NCBI GenBank assembly: GCA_016801845.1
Contig: CM028924.1
Location: 2,993,501 to 3,057,500, forward strand
Reading direction: 5' to 3'
Origin: Polydactylus sextarius
Taxonomy: Eukaryota > Chordata > Actinopteri > Polynemidae
DNA: 64,000 bases
Below the pieces are notes generated by a model. That model was not told where the DNA came from. It ran no database searches and was given only the letters and a program-made list of their open reading frames with translations. The position numbers and the translations under genes were made by a program. The stretch's first letter is position 1. Each line of letters opens with the position of its first letter. Shown here in pieces: positions 21,721-35,041 of the stretch.

Positions 21721-24700
21721 GGTCAAAGGCCTTTTCCTGTATCCCTCCCTGAAATGAGTGGACCGATGTCTCTGTCTGTATAGGTTACACAAACATCGGT
21801 GGTATTTCTCAACATAGCTAAGTGAGATGTATATCCATTTTACATGTACATTTTAAGAATCTTAGGAAGTTTGTTTGGAGGAAGGCGATCTGGGATGGTA
21901 ACAAGAGAAGAGAGGAGAAGCTGCTGGAGATAAGTGGGTCAGGCCTGAGAGACTGTTCTTCACCTCAGACACCTGCACCTTTCCACAGAGTCCTCATCAA
22001 GGACTCACTTTGTCCCCAGGCTGCGCCATTGTCAGCTGAAGGGCCCTCCAGATTTTCAGTTCTGAATACCTCCCTGTGCTACTCCAAGTGGACTCAGCCC
22101 AGCTCTCCCCAATAGACGGACAAAACAGCGGATTCCAAAGCGCTGGCCCCTTGGCATTCCCCTGCCTTTGGGAGATAAAGAGGGGAACTTCGGCCTGATT
22201 CACTCCTCCGCTCTTCATCCCTCTCCACAGTCCTCCCCCAAAAACTGGGAGATGAGGAGGAGGAGCAGAAGAGGAGACTTGTGAAGGGTAGCAGAGGGGT
22301 GGTCTCAGGGTCACAGAGTTATTAGTGAGGAGCAGAATGGTGCTACTTTTTCCCCTTTGGTCCTCCTTCTCTGTGGTCACTGAGAAATGACTTCCACTGG
22401 GCTTACTGGGGAGTGTGGGTGGAGAGGGAAGTGGAGGAATTATTACCTTCTGTCTGTCTGTCTGGACTATATTTAACCTGCCTGACAAGATGGATGTTTC
22501 CAAGGGAATGCTCCCCTCAGCATAAATGAAGCCATTATACTCTCCTCTCTTGTCCTCTCCTAAGCTTTTCATTAGAAACTGAGGGTTTATGATGAAATGT
22601 CAGGAGGACATTCAGAGTTGGGTTGAATTACAACCTGAGCACAAACGCAGACATGCTAGGTCGCCACAGGCTCCTGACCCAATGTGTACATTAATACTGC
22701 TAATTTTACTGCTTATTTTACATAACACTCAAACACCCCATCCTATAGTAGACGTCAGTGTCTTTTTCATCTATGCACAACAAACACGCACTCATTCATG
22801 TGCACACACGCACAGCTGGACTTGCATACGCACACAGACGCAGACTCCCGCTGTAGTTGTGGTGTGGCCAGCCGGTGCAGGCCCTATGTAGGACTGGTGT
22901 GGAGGAGTTGGAAGTGATTAGGGAGAAATATGCCCGTCTCCCTGTAATGTCAGTAATAGGCAGCAGCACATCAAAGTCCAGGCCTGTCAGAATGATCCGG
23001 ATCAAACCGGCCCCCATCTGGAAGCCATAACTGACTTTTCACTCATTTAAACACTCTTAAAACACACTGAACAGACATGGAGCTCCCGTCTCTGCTCACC
23101 ACTCAGCACCACTCATATCAGCACCCTCTGCCCTCTGCATCTGTGTGTGTGACATTGTTCTCTCAACCCTGCATACTGCCTGCCTCTGTATGTATTTTCA
23201 CATTTAATGGAAAGCCCATGTGTTTCACATTTGTGTATTAGGCTACTAATTTCACATGATTAATGTTTTCAGTCACACTTTCAGCCGAGTTCTTCTAGAG
23301 TTAAGAAGAAATAACACCTTTAGTGAGCCAGTGATTGTATTTTGACAGTTAAAATGATATTTATATTTTACCTAATGTATGGACAGATATTTTTGAAGTA
23401 GCATAAACATCTGCTAAACCATGAATTCAAAGATAATATTGTTCTTTTTGGAGGGGATAAAGATTAAGGCCTGTTTTTCTGCTTTAGCTTACAGTCGAGA
23501 TAAGTATCTTGTCTGTGCGATAATGACGTTGTGCATTCTGAGACAATGATGCAGAGTGCTTCCCTCTCTGCCTGCTTGCTCAAACTGTGTTGACTGGACT
23601 CCTGGACATATATTATCTTTCCAAACACAAGTCGGACACGGCTCTAAGTGTATTTTAATTGGCTTTGAGCCGCTTTCCTAAAGCAAACAGCTCGCGGTGT
23701 AGCTGGTGGTGTGGTGTGCTTGGTGACTGACGGGTGGCTCGCAGTTGGGGTCGGGCGGAGTCCGATTGCTCGTCTGTCCACTCCATCGACAATCAGCGCA
23801 ATACAGGACTCCATTGTGTTTGTGCATGTGCTTGCACGGATACGTGTCTCTATTTTATTTTATTTTCATTTTAACCTGACATGCACGCATCTCGCTTTCT
23901 GTGTGAAGTTTACATTGACTATCTTTGTGTCACTCTAAGGTGTTTCGTGTTTAGAAAGCGCACACTTGCTACTGTTCCAGATCTTAACGTCTGACAGATA
24001 GTATCTTGATGTAAAGTGCAAGTGATTTAATACTAACAATTAAAGTAGGCACGTCAGCAGGGAGCCCGGGCCCCTGCTGCGGCCGGACAGGGAGTGGGCC
24101 CTTCTCTCATATCTCCACCAGACAGGGAGACAGGGGGGCCTCTGGCACCACAAACCACTGATGCTGCTAAAGCACGCTACCTTTGAGAAATAGTCATTTA
24201 GTGTTCTTGTTTCCCCCTCCTTTTTTGTTTGTTCTGTAAAAATACATCATCCACGGATCAAAAGTGCCAGTTCTCACTGACGAAAGATGCAATAGTTCCT
24301 TTGTTTGCTTTTCTTTTTAAACATGTATTTTATTTATGCTTCCTCTTTGACAGGTTTGAAAGATTGACACAGAGGTGTACACAGTTGCTGGCCCAGCAGT
24401 GTTAAACAATTATGTCTGTTCTTGATGTTGGCTGCAGAGACAAAAACAAGGCTTCTGTTGGATTTATGAAAATCGTGGCCCTGGTAGAAAATGGAGTGAA
24501 GCGGTTTGGAGCAAAGGAAGACGGGATGGCAAGCTGACGAAAAAAAATGTTCAGGGTCTGAGCTCAGCATATGGAAAAAAGCCCTAAAAAACGATTCATT
24601 TTACAAGAACCTCGAATCTCACTCCTAACATGGCCAACTCCACTCTCATAAAATCTATAGACATCCATTATAAACCACCCAGGCCCTTACGAGTTGATTT

Positions 24701-27499
24701 GCTTGAACCCAGCGACGGGGCTGTCTGCCTCCAAATCCCCTCTGGAAGTGTTTGAAAAACAAAGCGAGGCTTCACTTCAACCTCATTAACTAGTTATAAT
24801 AAACAAAACAATGTGTTTTTAATGGATGGCGAGTCCCCCCACCACCACCCCATTCCCTCTCCCCCTCCCAGCTCTGGTCCAGAGCGACTGGCCAGTGGTG
24901 GGTTTCCCATGACTGCAGCTCGTGGTGTCACGATGATGGATGGGCAAGGTTGGTGGGGGCTGCTTCTTACCCTCCTCTTCTGGGACGTCCCATGGACTGA
25001 CAGGCACATTGTGGCATACGACCCATGCTGACGTACTTCTCCACCCGCTGGCACAGCCACAGAGAGCAACCAGAAAATGCCCGCTTTCCCACTTTTCACT
25101 TTCAGCACGTTTCACCTCACACTCCGACGCACACACAGAGCAATGCATGCAGCACGTGAAAGCATGTGCACAAGCAGACACTTTTATATAAACTCAATGT
25201 AACTATATTGCACACACCCATTTGTCAAGTTATAATTCTTGTCACATTTTTAAGATAACTGGTTAAATGTGCAGATTTAATCTGTGTGGCTGTAGGTTAG
25301 CGTGCAGTGAGACCACCTGGGTACCTGAGGACCCCTGCTGGCCCTCAGCAGGGGAAACATTAACTTCCTGATGAGTAAACACCAACAGAAGCTCACCAGC
25401 CACAACACACACTGCTAATGCTTGTTCCACAAGCTTAGAGGAGAACCACATATGTGCAGATGCACTCCTCTCACTCCTTGTCTTTGCCCTCGCTCTGTCT
25501 GACTCAGTGAAACGTACTCCGCTCCACACCACACAGGGCGCCTCTGGAATAAAACTCTCCCAGCTAGTGTAAAACAATCCAATAACAGCCAGCACCTCTC
25601 AAAATAAAACAATAGCTCAGTTCATGCTGGTGTTGTAAAACTGCTCAACCTATTACATGCACGTATGTGTAACTATACTGTAAATTTGCCCTTTGGGTAA
25701 TAGCACATTTTTCCTACATTTGGTGATTTTGGGATTATAATAATAGCGATGCTTGTGTGCATGTAGCCACTTTAGTCCAGGTGTGTATGCGGGCATTATC
25801 CACACTTATTGTTACCTTGTGTTATATGCCCATACATGCCTGTGGATGACGTGATCGCAGCAAAGGACTGCCAAGTGAGCTACATCCTTTTTGAGTGTTA
25901 ATATATTTTTTTCTCTCCCCCCAGGGGCAGTCGTTTTAAATGATCAGTAGGGTAAAGGTCATTTGAATAGAGGGATAAGATATAAGAGTCAGACAGACAG
26001 AATGTGAGGGTGTGAGTGACCATGACCCCTGCAACACTGCTCAACATGTTTGTAAACAGGATGTCATTAACACTGGGAACCAGTCAGGCTTACAATGACT
26101 TTTGTCTCCTTTGGTGTGTGTGTGCGTATGTTTCCAGAGAAGGATGGGAGGGGGAAAGAGAGAGAAAAAGAGAGGAGAGAGAGGGTGGGTTTAGAGGGTG
26201 AGGCTGATAAAATTTCAAATAAAACACTTCACATACTTCCACTGATAAATCAGCACCCTCACAGTTTTCTCAGAACTGCCCTTGTACTTTTCTGTCTAAA
26301 CAACATCCAGGTTAACTTTGTCACATCAGATAAGCGCCGGCTAATGTGATGAAATTTATGGCTTGGCGTGGCTGCTCTACTAATACAGCAGTGGGTTGTG
26401 TGAAGCTGTACTAAGTGCACTCAACTGTCAGCTCTTATTGTGGTGTCAGTCCTTCCTTCTAATTAGTGTCCTCAGCAGGCAGGAAGTGGGCCTGGGCTGG
26501 ACTAATCTGTCAGTGAGGCCAGACCATCCTCGCCCCAGCGACTGTTTCCTTAGATAAACCCAGAGCCCTTTATCTAAAAGTGTTGCGACACTCAGGGGGT
26601 CTGGGAAGCCCCTAGTGATTCTGTTATTACTTTTTGAATTTAAATTTTACACATTTAATCCAAAATTGGATGATATTTAATGTATAGCACATTTAATTTT
26701 TTTTTTATCAAACACATTAAAAATCACAGGGGGGGTGAGTGGGGGGGTTAGGACTTTTTTTTTTTTTTGAGATGTTCACATCGCCGCACCGATCGCTGTG
26801 GTGACAGGTGTTGATTGAGCATGAGAGGGAGGAAGTGTAGCGAAGGACACTTCCTGGCAGACAGTTTTATCAGTAAGGGAGCGGAGGGGTCACAGAGAGG
26901 GTGGATGAGGTTATCGCACCGTTGTAGCCGTGTACTGTATGTGACTGGTGCACTAGAGCTTTTGGAGGCCTGGCAGCAGCCCAGAGTTGCTGACCAAGGT
27001 AACTGTCTGTTTCATATAAACAGTGTGTGAGTTATTGCCTCATGTTATTACTATCAAGAACAGAAGTTGTTGTTTTTTTTTTTCTATGTCGTTTACATTT
27101 TGCTGCCGTGGTCCAGCAGGTCATGGAATAGGTGGAAGGGCTTTATCCGGTATGTCCAAAAGGACCTGAGGTTGTTTATGTATTGTCTAAGGGCACTAAC
27201 ACATCCTGGAAAGATATTGCATGCTTGTACAGATTGCACAGCTGTTGTTCAATAATTAATGTGCAAAAAAATAAACAGTCAATATGTGTAGTTTAAAGAC
27301 TTGTCTTTTGTCTCATCGTCACACTGGTCACGAAACAAATTTGAGTAACGGGTCCGTGCAGGAAAAGAGAAAGTGAGAGAAGAGGAAAGGGAGAGTGATG
27401 GGGTTGATTTTCCTTCCCCACTCCCTCATTTGCACCCTCCCACATCCCTCCATCCTTCTCTCCATCCTTTCCTTCTCTCACCACCAGCGGGGTCCAATT
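21721..27499. other. intron 1 segment, mostly unique DNA without a recognised gene
   Basis: Holds a long but unconvincing minus-strand open frame (21997-22572), CA-rich spots near 22.8 kb and a possible regulatory patch at 24.6-24.8 kb (CATTAACTAGTTATAAT). Purine-rich DNA lies near 26.15 kb, and there are T/G homopolymers at 26.70-26.77 kb. I see no exon. Confidence 0.5.
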
Positions 27500-28330
27500 C
27501 CTCCACTTGAGCGCTCAGAGCCAGCGGTGGACTGATTAGACCCACACCCCCAACCGCGCTTCGCTGAGGACTCTGCAGCGGGACGACTTCAAATGCACCT
27601 CGCTCCTGCCACCCCAAATAAAACCTGACTGCTCCTAATGGACACGTTTTAATCTCCTTGGGTTATTTGAAGATTTCTGCAGCCCACTGCTGGCCACAGC
27701 AGAAACAAATTCCTCTCCCTTTGTTGATTAAACCGTTGCCTCTCCACCGTTGCTTATCGTCCGGCAACGAGCTGCTCTTTTTAATTAAAACTCAGACACC
27801 ACAAGTGTGCAATTAACAGCTGGTAATTATAGAGCTCTTCAGAAGTGCAACACTCTACCTTCATTTCAATTATATAATGGACAAGTGGTTTTTTGATCTC
27901 CAAATTAGTGAACTCTTGTAATATTTGTTTTGTGGCAGATTTGGAGGGTTAATAGCGGCCTATGGTGGCCTCCCTCCTCCATGATTGATGTAAGAGCAGA
28001 AAGAGGGATATTAAAAACTGGAACAGTCCATCAGGAAATGCAAATCACACCTTCATGTTAATGAGCAGGCAATGGGCCGGGCTGGCCAGCCGTGGCGTTT
28101 CATGTGGGAAAAACAAGCGCCCACTCTGCTGCAAACTGATTAGTACATTTGAATTTGAAAGTTTAATTAAGTGCTTCTAATACAGATTGTTTTGGAGAGT
28201 GACACATAACATTAAATTGTTTGATACTTAATTTAGCCGCCTTTTGATTGCAAAGCAAGCACGGGTAAATTTGCAAAGCAAGTGTGGAGGCATTGAGCGC
28301 TATCCCAAAGGAGGCAGAAGCTATGGACTT
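27500..28330. promoter_or_regulatory. enhancer-like cluster
   Basis: About 800 bases of unique DNA dense in homeodomain and POU-type sites: TTTTTAATTAAAAC, TGCAATTAACAGCTGG, GGTAATTATAGAG, CATGATTGATG, an octamer ATGCAAAT near 28037, TGTTAATGAGCAGG, and GTTTAATTAAGTGC. No repeats and no credible reading frame. Among the intron blocks this one looks most like a strongly conserved developmental enhancer. Confidence 0.5.
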
Positions 28331-28379
28331 CGTTTAAAAACCTTTAACTGATAACTGATGAAAATGTATTTAATGACCA

Positions 28380-28640
28380 ATGCACTCTTTGAGTGTATAA
28401 AGCGGAACACTTGTTCAGTTTTAATTACAATTGATCTCCATCTATGTACATGGCTGTGGCATTGTTAGTTTAGAGTTGGCATTTTTTCACTCTAGGTAGT
28501 CCATCAATATGAAAAAAATGGGCCTTGATTGATTTTTGGCTGCACAAGTGCATGCAGCAGGTTAAAATGAGGCGATTATTAATTGGCTGCAACACTTTAA
28601 TGTCTTTGGGGGATGTTTTCCATTTTGGCCTTTTTTACTG
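28380..28640. promoter_or_regulatory. enhancer-like block
   Basis: Continues the previous cluster: TTTTAATTACAATTGATC, CCTTGATTGATTTTTGG, and an inverted repeat GCTGCA (28539-28544) / TGCAGC (28553-28558) around CAAGTGCA, then GCGATTATTAATTGGC. Probably the same or an adjacent regulatory element. Confidence 0.45.
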
Positions 28641-28959
28641 GATTGTCGATGTATCAAGTGGCTCAAAAGAAGTTTAATCTTTGTGCTGTTGTGATTTGTA
28701 ATTGCTTTTTTTCCCTAGTCAATACAGTTCTTATAAAGATGGTTTTCTTTTACAGTGGAGGTGTAAATACACTCTGTCTACACTTAGTGATGTGCTTATC
28801 ACCATACGCACATATTCACACATTTCAAATATGTTAATAAAGATGTTAAAATTACAATTCAAACATTTAACTTTTAAGCTTTAAGATGTTTTGTATTTGA
28901 AATGTATGAGTTGTGTCAAAAATGCTATGCATTTTCTTGCACGATCATTGTTTAATTAA

Positions 28960-29430
28960 ATCAGCAGTACTTTATACAAGTTTAATAAAATGTTCAGCAT
29001 AATTAATTAGCTCTTAGTGAAACTGTCACACATAAAGAAATTACGGAGAAATCGGATGAGATTTAGGTCCAGTGCACCGAGGATTAGAGCTCACTTGTAG
29101 AACTAATACCATATCAAATGCATTAGTGTAAGAGATCCTCCGATAATCTGTTTCACTTTATGTTTAACATGTTCATGTTCAGGCAATCTGTCATTAATTC
29201 CACAGTCATGCCACTCCAAATATGTACAAAACAGGAAAACCAAAGAGGGAGAAAAAGCATGAAGTCAACAATCTTAAGTCACTCAAGCACTTTGGAATTT
29301 TAGCATTGGTGAATATTGGCAGCTCATTGCGAAATAAACACCAAGTATTTAAATTCAAACCAGGTCATTATGGATGGTTCTTAAACAAAATGTCAGTCAT
29401 TAGGGGAAGCCATGTGGCTCTGCTTAGAGT
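28960..29430. promoter_or_regulatory. possible enhancer-like block
   Basis: AT-rich unique DNA with CATAATTAATTAGCTC, CTAATACC and CTGTCATTAATTCC. A weak open frame at 29222-29449 has no features. Regulatory role inferred from motif density only. Confidence 0.3.
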
Positions 29431-29570
29431 CCCTGTTTGTTTGAATTAGGAAGAAGAAACGGGGGATTTCTGTGATCCTTCTCATCTGTCTGAATGACAC
29501 ACTGAGCACTCGTTACAAGAACGTATTTCCCTCCTACCCCACTGGGTGTAGAGAAGGATCACTAATGTGT

Positions 29571-29572
<2 letters not shown>

Positions 29573-29650
<78 letters not shown>
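29573..29650 (+). repeat. long (TG)39 microsatellite
   Basis: Nearly pure TG over about 78 bases, followed by a (CA)n run at 29786-29818 on the same strand. The two are complementary and could pair. Confidence 0.95.
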
Positions 29651-29653
<3 letters not shown>

Positions 29654-29785
29654 AATGCGCATGTGTGTATGATGTCTGTCTAATCTGAGTTGCTGTTACT
29701 GTCATGTTCCTCGCTGTCCTTCTGCATTCCCACCTCAATCTCACTGTCATTTGGCAGCTGTCACTCTCCATTTATGTCTAGCTCC

Positions 29786-29818
29786 AACACACACAAACAC
29801 ACACACACACACACACAG
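29786..29818 (+). repeat. (CA)n microsatellite
   Basis: CA units with one AAAC interruption, about 135 bases after the long TG array. Confidence 0.9.
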
Positions 29819-31739
29819 ACTCTGATACTCCTACAGGCATAAAATGCAAGTCTGCTGGCTGTCCAATTCAAAAGATGAATGTGAATACTGCAGAATATAA
29901 TAAATTATTTTTTCTGTAATTCATTAATTAACCCGTCTATACACTTTTATGATCACTCAACAATCATTTCATTATTTAAATGTTAAAATATTTCAGCTTC
30001 GGAGTGGCAGGTTTTTCTGCAGCTTGGCTAAATGCCTCTCTCAGCCTTGACAATGACCCACACTGTTAATGTCCAGATTCCCATGTGGAGCTGGGCTTGT
30101 GTTCTACACAGGAAGGCAACAATCCCCATACAACAACACAATCCTACTGTATTGTACAGTTAAATCACCTCCTAAATAGAGGGAAATTGACATCCATAAC
30201 AAATAACATAAACAGCTTCAGCACTCCGAGGGGGATTTTGTTGCTTGGGGGCGCAGGGCTGAATGTTAGCCCTCCAACAATCATTAAACAAACATCCTCT
30301 CCAAGACCTTTCCATACCCGGGGTCTATTCCACATGTCGCGCTGTGGTTTGGAAAGTCTCTGTTGCTGCGGACATTATTGTATGTAACAAGTTCTGTAAC
30401 AAAGTTAAGGTGGAATTGGCCTGCTGCTCTGGTCGTGCTCGAGGCAAGCAGACCCTGAGAGTGAAAAAAGCAACCCTCAGACAAAGTCTATTCATATCTG
30501 AAAATATTAAATGCAAAATGTCAGGTTGGTAGTAGGTGGTCAGCTTGTCACTTTAAAACTTTTTTTTTCGACATACACAGACCTTGTTTCTGATTGAATT
30601 CAGCTTTTTAAACTAGTATCAGGCCTGCAGTCTTGAATCTATATCAGACATTTCTTTAAGTCTATATACGCTCATGCATCTGAATACTTCCAGGAGAGGT
30701 AGGGGAGTTTCTTACTTCAACCGGCCCATTGTGCATGTGAAATAATGCCTGTATTGATAACCTCTGACTTGCCACTGTAGTGCCACAACAGCAAAATTAA
30801 GGACTCTTTTTCAACAGCTTCAAGAGGCTGCCAGAGGTTAGAGAACAGATTAATTAAATGAAGCTGAACAGAGAAATGGGATCTGAGGCTTTTAAACGGT
30901 CTAGAGCTTCATACACAAAAAGAAGCTGGTGAAAGGAGATGGAGGAGCGATGCAGGCTTAGTAGCACCATGATTACACCGTGTAGATATTTAAATGATCA
31001 CACACAGATGCCATATGTCGTCCGGAAGTGTTCATACAGAGTATCTGTGGGGGTTTGTATTGCGTCTGTGTGTTATTTGTGTGTGTGTGTTTAAGGTGTC
31101 CAAGTGATGAGTTTGAGTTTGTCAGATGCCTCGGCTCCAAGTTGAGGGCCATTTGTCATTGGTGGGATTCATTACATGTGTCCCTAACCCCCCTCAGCTG
31201 GGCAGTGTGATCACCACTGACCCCCTGTGACAACCACGGCACCTTCATTATGTCACCGCGGCCACCCTGTCACTGCTGCAACTCTCTAACTGTCTGGGTG
31301 ACACCACCGGGTGGGACTCCAATCTCTCATCTAGAGGCCTGCCTGTCTCTGAGCATGTCAATGGATGTGTGTGACTGCGTGTTTGTATGTCGGGGGTGTG
31401 TGTTTCTGTGTGTGTGTGCGTGTGCGCATGTCTTTTAGGCATTTCTCTTTAGTTCGTGTTTTTATTCTATTATTTCTAAATCAATTTCTCCAGTAAAACT
31501 GTGTAATTTCAAACAGTTGGATGGTTTGTTGGTCATTTTTTTTGTGACTAACAGATTGTCGTGTTGTGTTATTTTAATTTATTTACCCACCTGCTTCCCT
31601 ATACATATACAAACATTTTTTCTAAGCACCATTTCATCTATTATCCCTTAACAATAATTTCAGGCACCTACACTGACCCTTATATTAATGCAGTCATTTT
31701 CCAGTAGGTGTTAGATATAGTTCATTTGTAATTTTTGTT
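29819..31739. other. intron 1 segment, unique DNA
   Basis: Mixed composition with AT-rich parts and TG-rich spots near 31.06 and 31.4 kb. A patch at 30.1-30.4 kb is open in + frames but has no domain. No exon is recognised. Confidence 0.5.
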
Positions 31740-32170
31740 ATCCAGCCCTGTGCATTGTTATCATATTCCTCTCCCCAATGGGATCATTTCAGATAGCGCA
31801 CTGGACACTGTTTCACTATTACCTCTGCCTCTATTTTCTAATCAGCAATTATTCAATTATGTCCCATTAGTTGGTGGGTGTTGCCAATGTCGCCACCCTG
31901 GGCGTTTAGCCCCTGCTCTCTGTCAGGCGGAGACCCCGAGGGCCCCGCAGAACGCCTGTGATTAGTGTTGCGTCTGCAGAGAGGTGACAGAATCCCTCTT
32001 CAAATATTTTGTCTTCATTTTACGGCTCTGAGATGCAATTATGGAGCAGCAGTTCATTACGGTAGCACGCGGCACTTCATGTTTTATGCATGCTGCCTCA
32101 TTTAGGGCCTTTATTAACGAGCCAGGTCTGACCAGGCTGCTTTACTGCAGGCTGCTCTACGGCCACCACG
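31740..32170. promoter_or_regulatory. enhancer-like block
   Basis: Unique DNA with TTTTCTAATCAGCAATTATTCAATTATG, interpreted as three ATTA/TAAT cores close together (about 31837-31862), followed by CCCATTAGTTGG, a GTGATTAGTG and CTTTATTAACGAGC. No coding evidence. It looks like a homeodomain-rich regulatory element. Confidence 0.4.
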
Positions 32171-32188
32171 ACTTGTGTTTGTGTAGGG

Positions 32189-32213
32189 GTGTGTGTGTGT
32201 GTGTGTGTGTGTG
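32189..32213 (+). repeat. (TG)n microsatellite
   Basis: About 12 TG units. Confidence 0.9.
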
Positions 32214-32369
32214 CTGGCAATATGAGTAAGCAAGAGTGAGGGAGTGGGTAAAGAATGAGGGCAGGATGGAAAATAAAAAAAAAAGAAAAATGTGATTGAG
32301 AGAAAACTGAGTGAAGCCGAGAGTGTGTGTGTGGTCAGTGTAGTGGTCACTTCACCGCTCTGCCCTCTT

Positions 32370-32600
32370 TGTCCCGGCAGCCGGCCTCATAACGCAGCTC
32401 TATAGCGTCGAGCCTGGCGTGGACTGGCTCGGCTTTAAGGCAGTAGATTGAAGAGGTGGGGGCAGCAGGGGTGACTAACTGCACCTCCCTCAGCAGAAGA
32501 AACTCCATCTGCATCCAACATTGAGACAGATGAGGCCAATTTGGCTCCTTAAATTTCTGGGCTGTGATGGATGTGGGGTGGCTGTGCACACTGAGAGGTT
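32370..32600. promoter_or_regulatory. possible enhancer-like block
   Basis: Unique mixed-composition DNA with CAGCTCTATAGCG, GTGACTAACTGC and GCCAATTTGGCTCC, a near palindrome. Flanked by G-rich and A-rich simple DNA. Confidence 0.25.
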
Positions 32601-33012
32601 CGTAGGAGGGTGCGAAGGGAATGGGGGGGGGGAGGAGAGACAGGTGAAAAAAGAGAGAGAGAGTGAGATATCCCGTGAAAAAATAAATAAGAGAATGAGG
32701 GTGAAGGAGACTCACCTCTGAGCATGAGTGGTTTGAATGTATAACTTGAACTTATTTATTTAATGGCATCGCCGCTTCACCTTTTAATGTACAAAAGAGA
32801 TACAGAAAGTTTGGAAAGAGAGACCATGACATGGTAGAAAAGTTTAGAACTGAAACTTTAGTGCTGTGTGATAAGTTGTGGGTGCATGGAGCACACGTCG
32901 GTTTTATGAGGAAGATATTTCTCAGTGTCCTGTGTGATCCAACCTGATGACTACACCAATGAAGCTACAGGTCAAACAACAAACAGTGGTACATGATGTT
33001 GCCCCTGATCCC

Positions 33013-33046
33013 TATATATATATATATACACATATATACAATATGT
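33013..33046 (+). repeat. (TA)n / TACA microsatellite
   Basis: A short TA array with CA interruptions. Confidence 0.85.
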
Positions 33047-33200
33047 GTTGAGACTGACTTTCCAGGTTTCAACTGAGGCAGAGCTAAAGCTAATGTGGCG
33101 TAGCCAGAAATTTGTTTTGCCAAAAAAATTGTCTTTGATGGAAAATTTTCAGTCGGGAGGGCGGCCAGCGGCATAATGCGCTCAAAATGCCCACCAGGAT

Positions 33201-33240
33201 TTTTCTTTCTTTCTTTCTTTCTTTTTTTTTTTTTTTTTTT
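33201..33240 (+). repeat. (CTTT)n plus T18 tract
   Basis: Tandem TTTC units run into a T homopolymer. Read on the minus strand this is an A-run with GAAA units. That could be the decayed tail of a minus-strand retroposon, but I cannot identify its body. Confidence 0.85.
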
Positions 33241-33299
33241 GCAGCGTTCAAGTGTTTATATAGTGCACAATGCAAACATGTGTGGACAAGGTTATTGAT

Positions 33300-33730
33300 T
33301 TGCTGATATACAGTACGGCTTCATGCGTTTGATTTCCAGATTGATCAGGTGTGGCTGATTGTTCGCGTCAAACACTGGAAAGCTCGGGTGGCACGAATTG
33401 CAAAATAACATTTTTTTATAATGCAAATACAAATTTCAAGTAGTCAGGTTGAATTAGCCGAGAGTTTTGCACAGCTTTAACTGACTGATGGTTTCCTCAT
33501 CAGAGCTCCCATCTGCACTGCAGATCCGCCCCCTTTGATAAGAACTACCATCCTCAGGCCTACATAAATATTTTATCAAGTATAATGGAAATTGTCAAAT
33601 CAATCTAATTGTGTAATGCATTATGAAGACATCAAACTTAAACAAAGCACATATGCTATCATTTCTTTTAACGACTGGGCCAGGCTGGGCCGGGTGGAGC
33701 TAGCGGTTTGGTACCCAGGGGGCCCTCCAC
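33300..33730. promoter_or_regulatory. possible enhancer-like block
   Basis: Unique DNA with CAGATTGATCAGGTG, GTTGAATTAGCCG, CAATCTAATTGTG and CTTTTAACGAC. Open frames on both strands at 33592-33870 lack any domain. Regulatory function is inferred. Confidence 0.3.
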
Positions 33731-33784
33731 TGGGCGGAGGGGAGTGGAGGAGGGTGGCTGGCAGCAAACCACTCTGGATATACG

Positions 33785-33801
33785 TCTCTCTCTCTCTCTC
33801 T
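33785..33801 (+). repeat. (CT)n microsatellite
   Basis: A short CT run. Confidence 0.8.
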
Positions 33802-34399
33802 GCTCTGCCCAGACCTGCCTCACTCACATTTCATCAAAGGAATCAATTTCTCAAATGTGCACAACTGTGAGCCATAATTATATTAGGGCCCGATGGCAGT
33901 TAGCCATGACATGAAAGAGGGAGAGAGAGGAGAGTGGCGAGAGAAAATGCTCATCTATGCATGTTTGGTTTGACATGTATTGGTACTAGTATGACTTTGT
34001 GATAAACACTAGATTTTATTTTTGTTTTTAAATGTGGTTTTCCACCTAATGTCTTTGTTGAGGAAGGGATTTTGCTTTTGGTTGAGATATCACAGGTATC
34101 CAGAACAAACAAATCAAAAGCTTAAGATGTGTGACATGTTTTTTCTGCTTAAAACACAGAATATTGAGTGGCACAAACATGCATGTTCACCTAGAATCTA
34201 ACAGTTTTAACAGTTATAATGTAGTTATAGTTATAGAGTAGAAAACAATGATCAAAATGAAAAAACACTGCACTTTTTCTGATTTTACACTCTTAAAGTA
34301 TTATCCTATCTCATCATCTTTCCCTACTTCTTCCCCGTGTCTTTACCTGTCTCATATTCCAACTCTCTCTCCCTTCCATGTTCTCCCACTTCTTCCTGT

Positions 34400-34660
34400 C
34401 ATCGTCTCTATCCCGGGGTCAGTGTGTGATTCGGAGGGCCCTCCCTCTAAGCCCCCGGCTGATGTATGGCTTGTGGAAACAATGTGAGCTCCGGGTTGTT
34501 ATTCTGTTTGCTTTACATGTGACAGGCTTGAGTTAGCGTCCGACTGGGATCCTATCTCATTAGGCCAAATGCGGGGCTAAAACAATCATAAAAATTGTTT
34601 GGCAACTGGCATCTCACTTAGGAACACCTGTCAACATACAGGCGGGAGATAAACTCCGCA
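34400..34660. promoter_or_regulatory. possible enhancer-like block
   Basis: Unique DNA including GGGCCCTCCC, CCGGCTGATG, GATCCTATCTCATTAGG and AAACAATCATAAAAATTG. No coding signal. Confidence 0.3.
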
Positions 34661-35020
34661 AATTAGAGTCAGGAGCGAGATTGAATCAGAGACGGAGGGA
34701 GGAGGGAGAGCGAGACGGGCCCATATGGTCTGTGTTGTTAGAGACTTTAATGATATGAAGTGGTCGGGTTGATGTGGAGGCTTCCTCGTTGATGATATTG
34801 ATTGTGGTTTTAGGACGTAAACTGTGTATATGTTTGTGCGTTGCACATTCATCTCTGCGTTCGTCAGGACATCATTCATTTGCATTTCATTAAATATAAA
34901 TGTAGTTTGTTAATCCTTCATATTGATTATCCCAAACAACTGCAGAAGTAGAAGCAGAGACATTCATCTTTTACAACAAATGTATCAAGTAAAGACGATT
35001 TTTTTCAATAACGTATTAAA

Positions 35021-35041
35021 TGTGTGTGTGTGTGTGTGTGT
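35021..35041 (+). repeat. (TG)10 microsatellite
   Basis: A TG run about 85 bases before a CA array at 35127-35168. Confidence 0.9.

Noticed and set aside
21997..22572. Minus-strand 191-codon open frame, the longest in the window
   Set aside because: Composition is Pro/Ser-rich without any domain, there are no matching splice sites, and it sits in ordinary intron DNA. Chance is the simplest explanation.
33201..33275. Possible SINE/LINE tail on the minus strand
   Set aside because: The A-rich tail and GAAA units are there, but no retroposon body or target-site duplication could be recognised.
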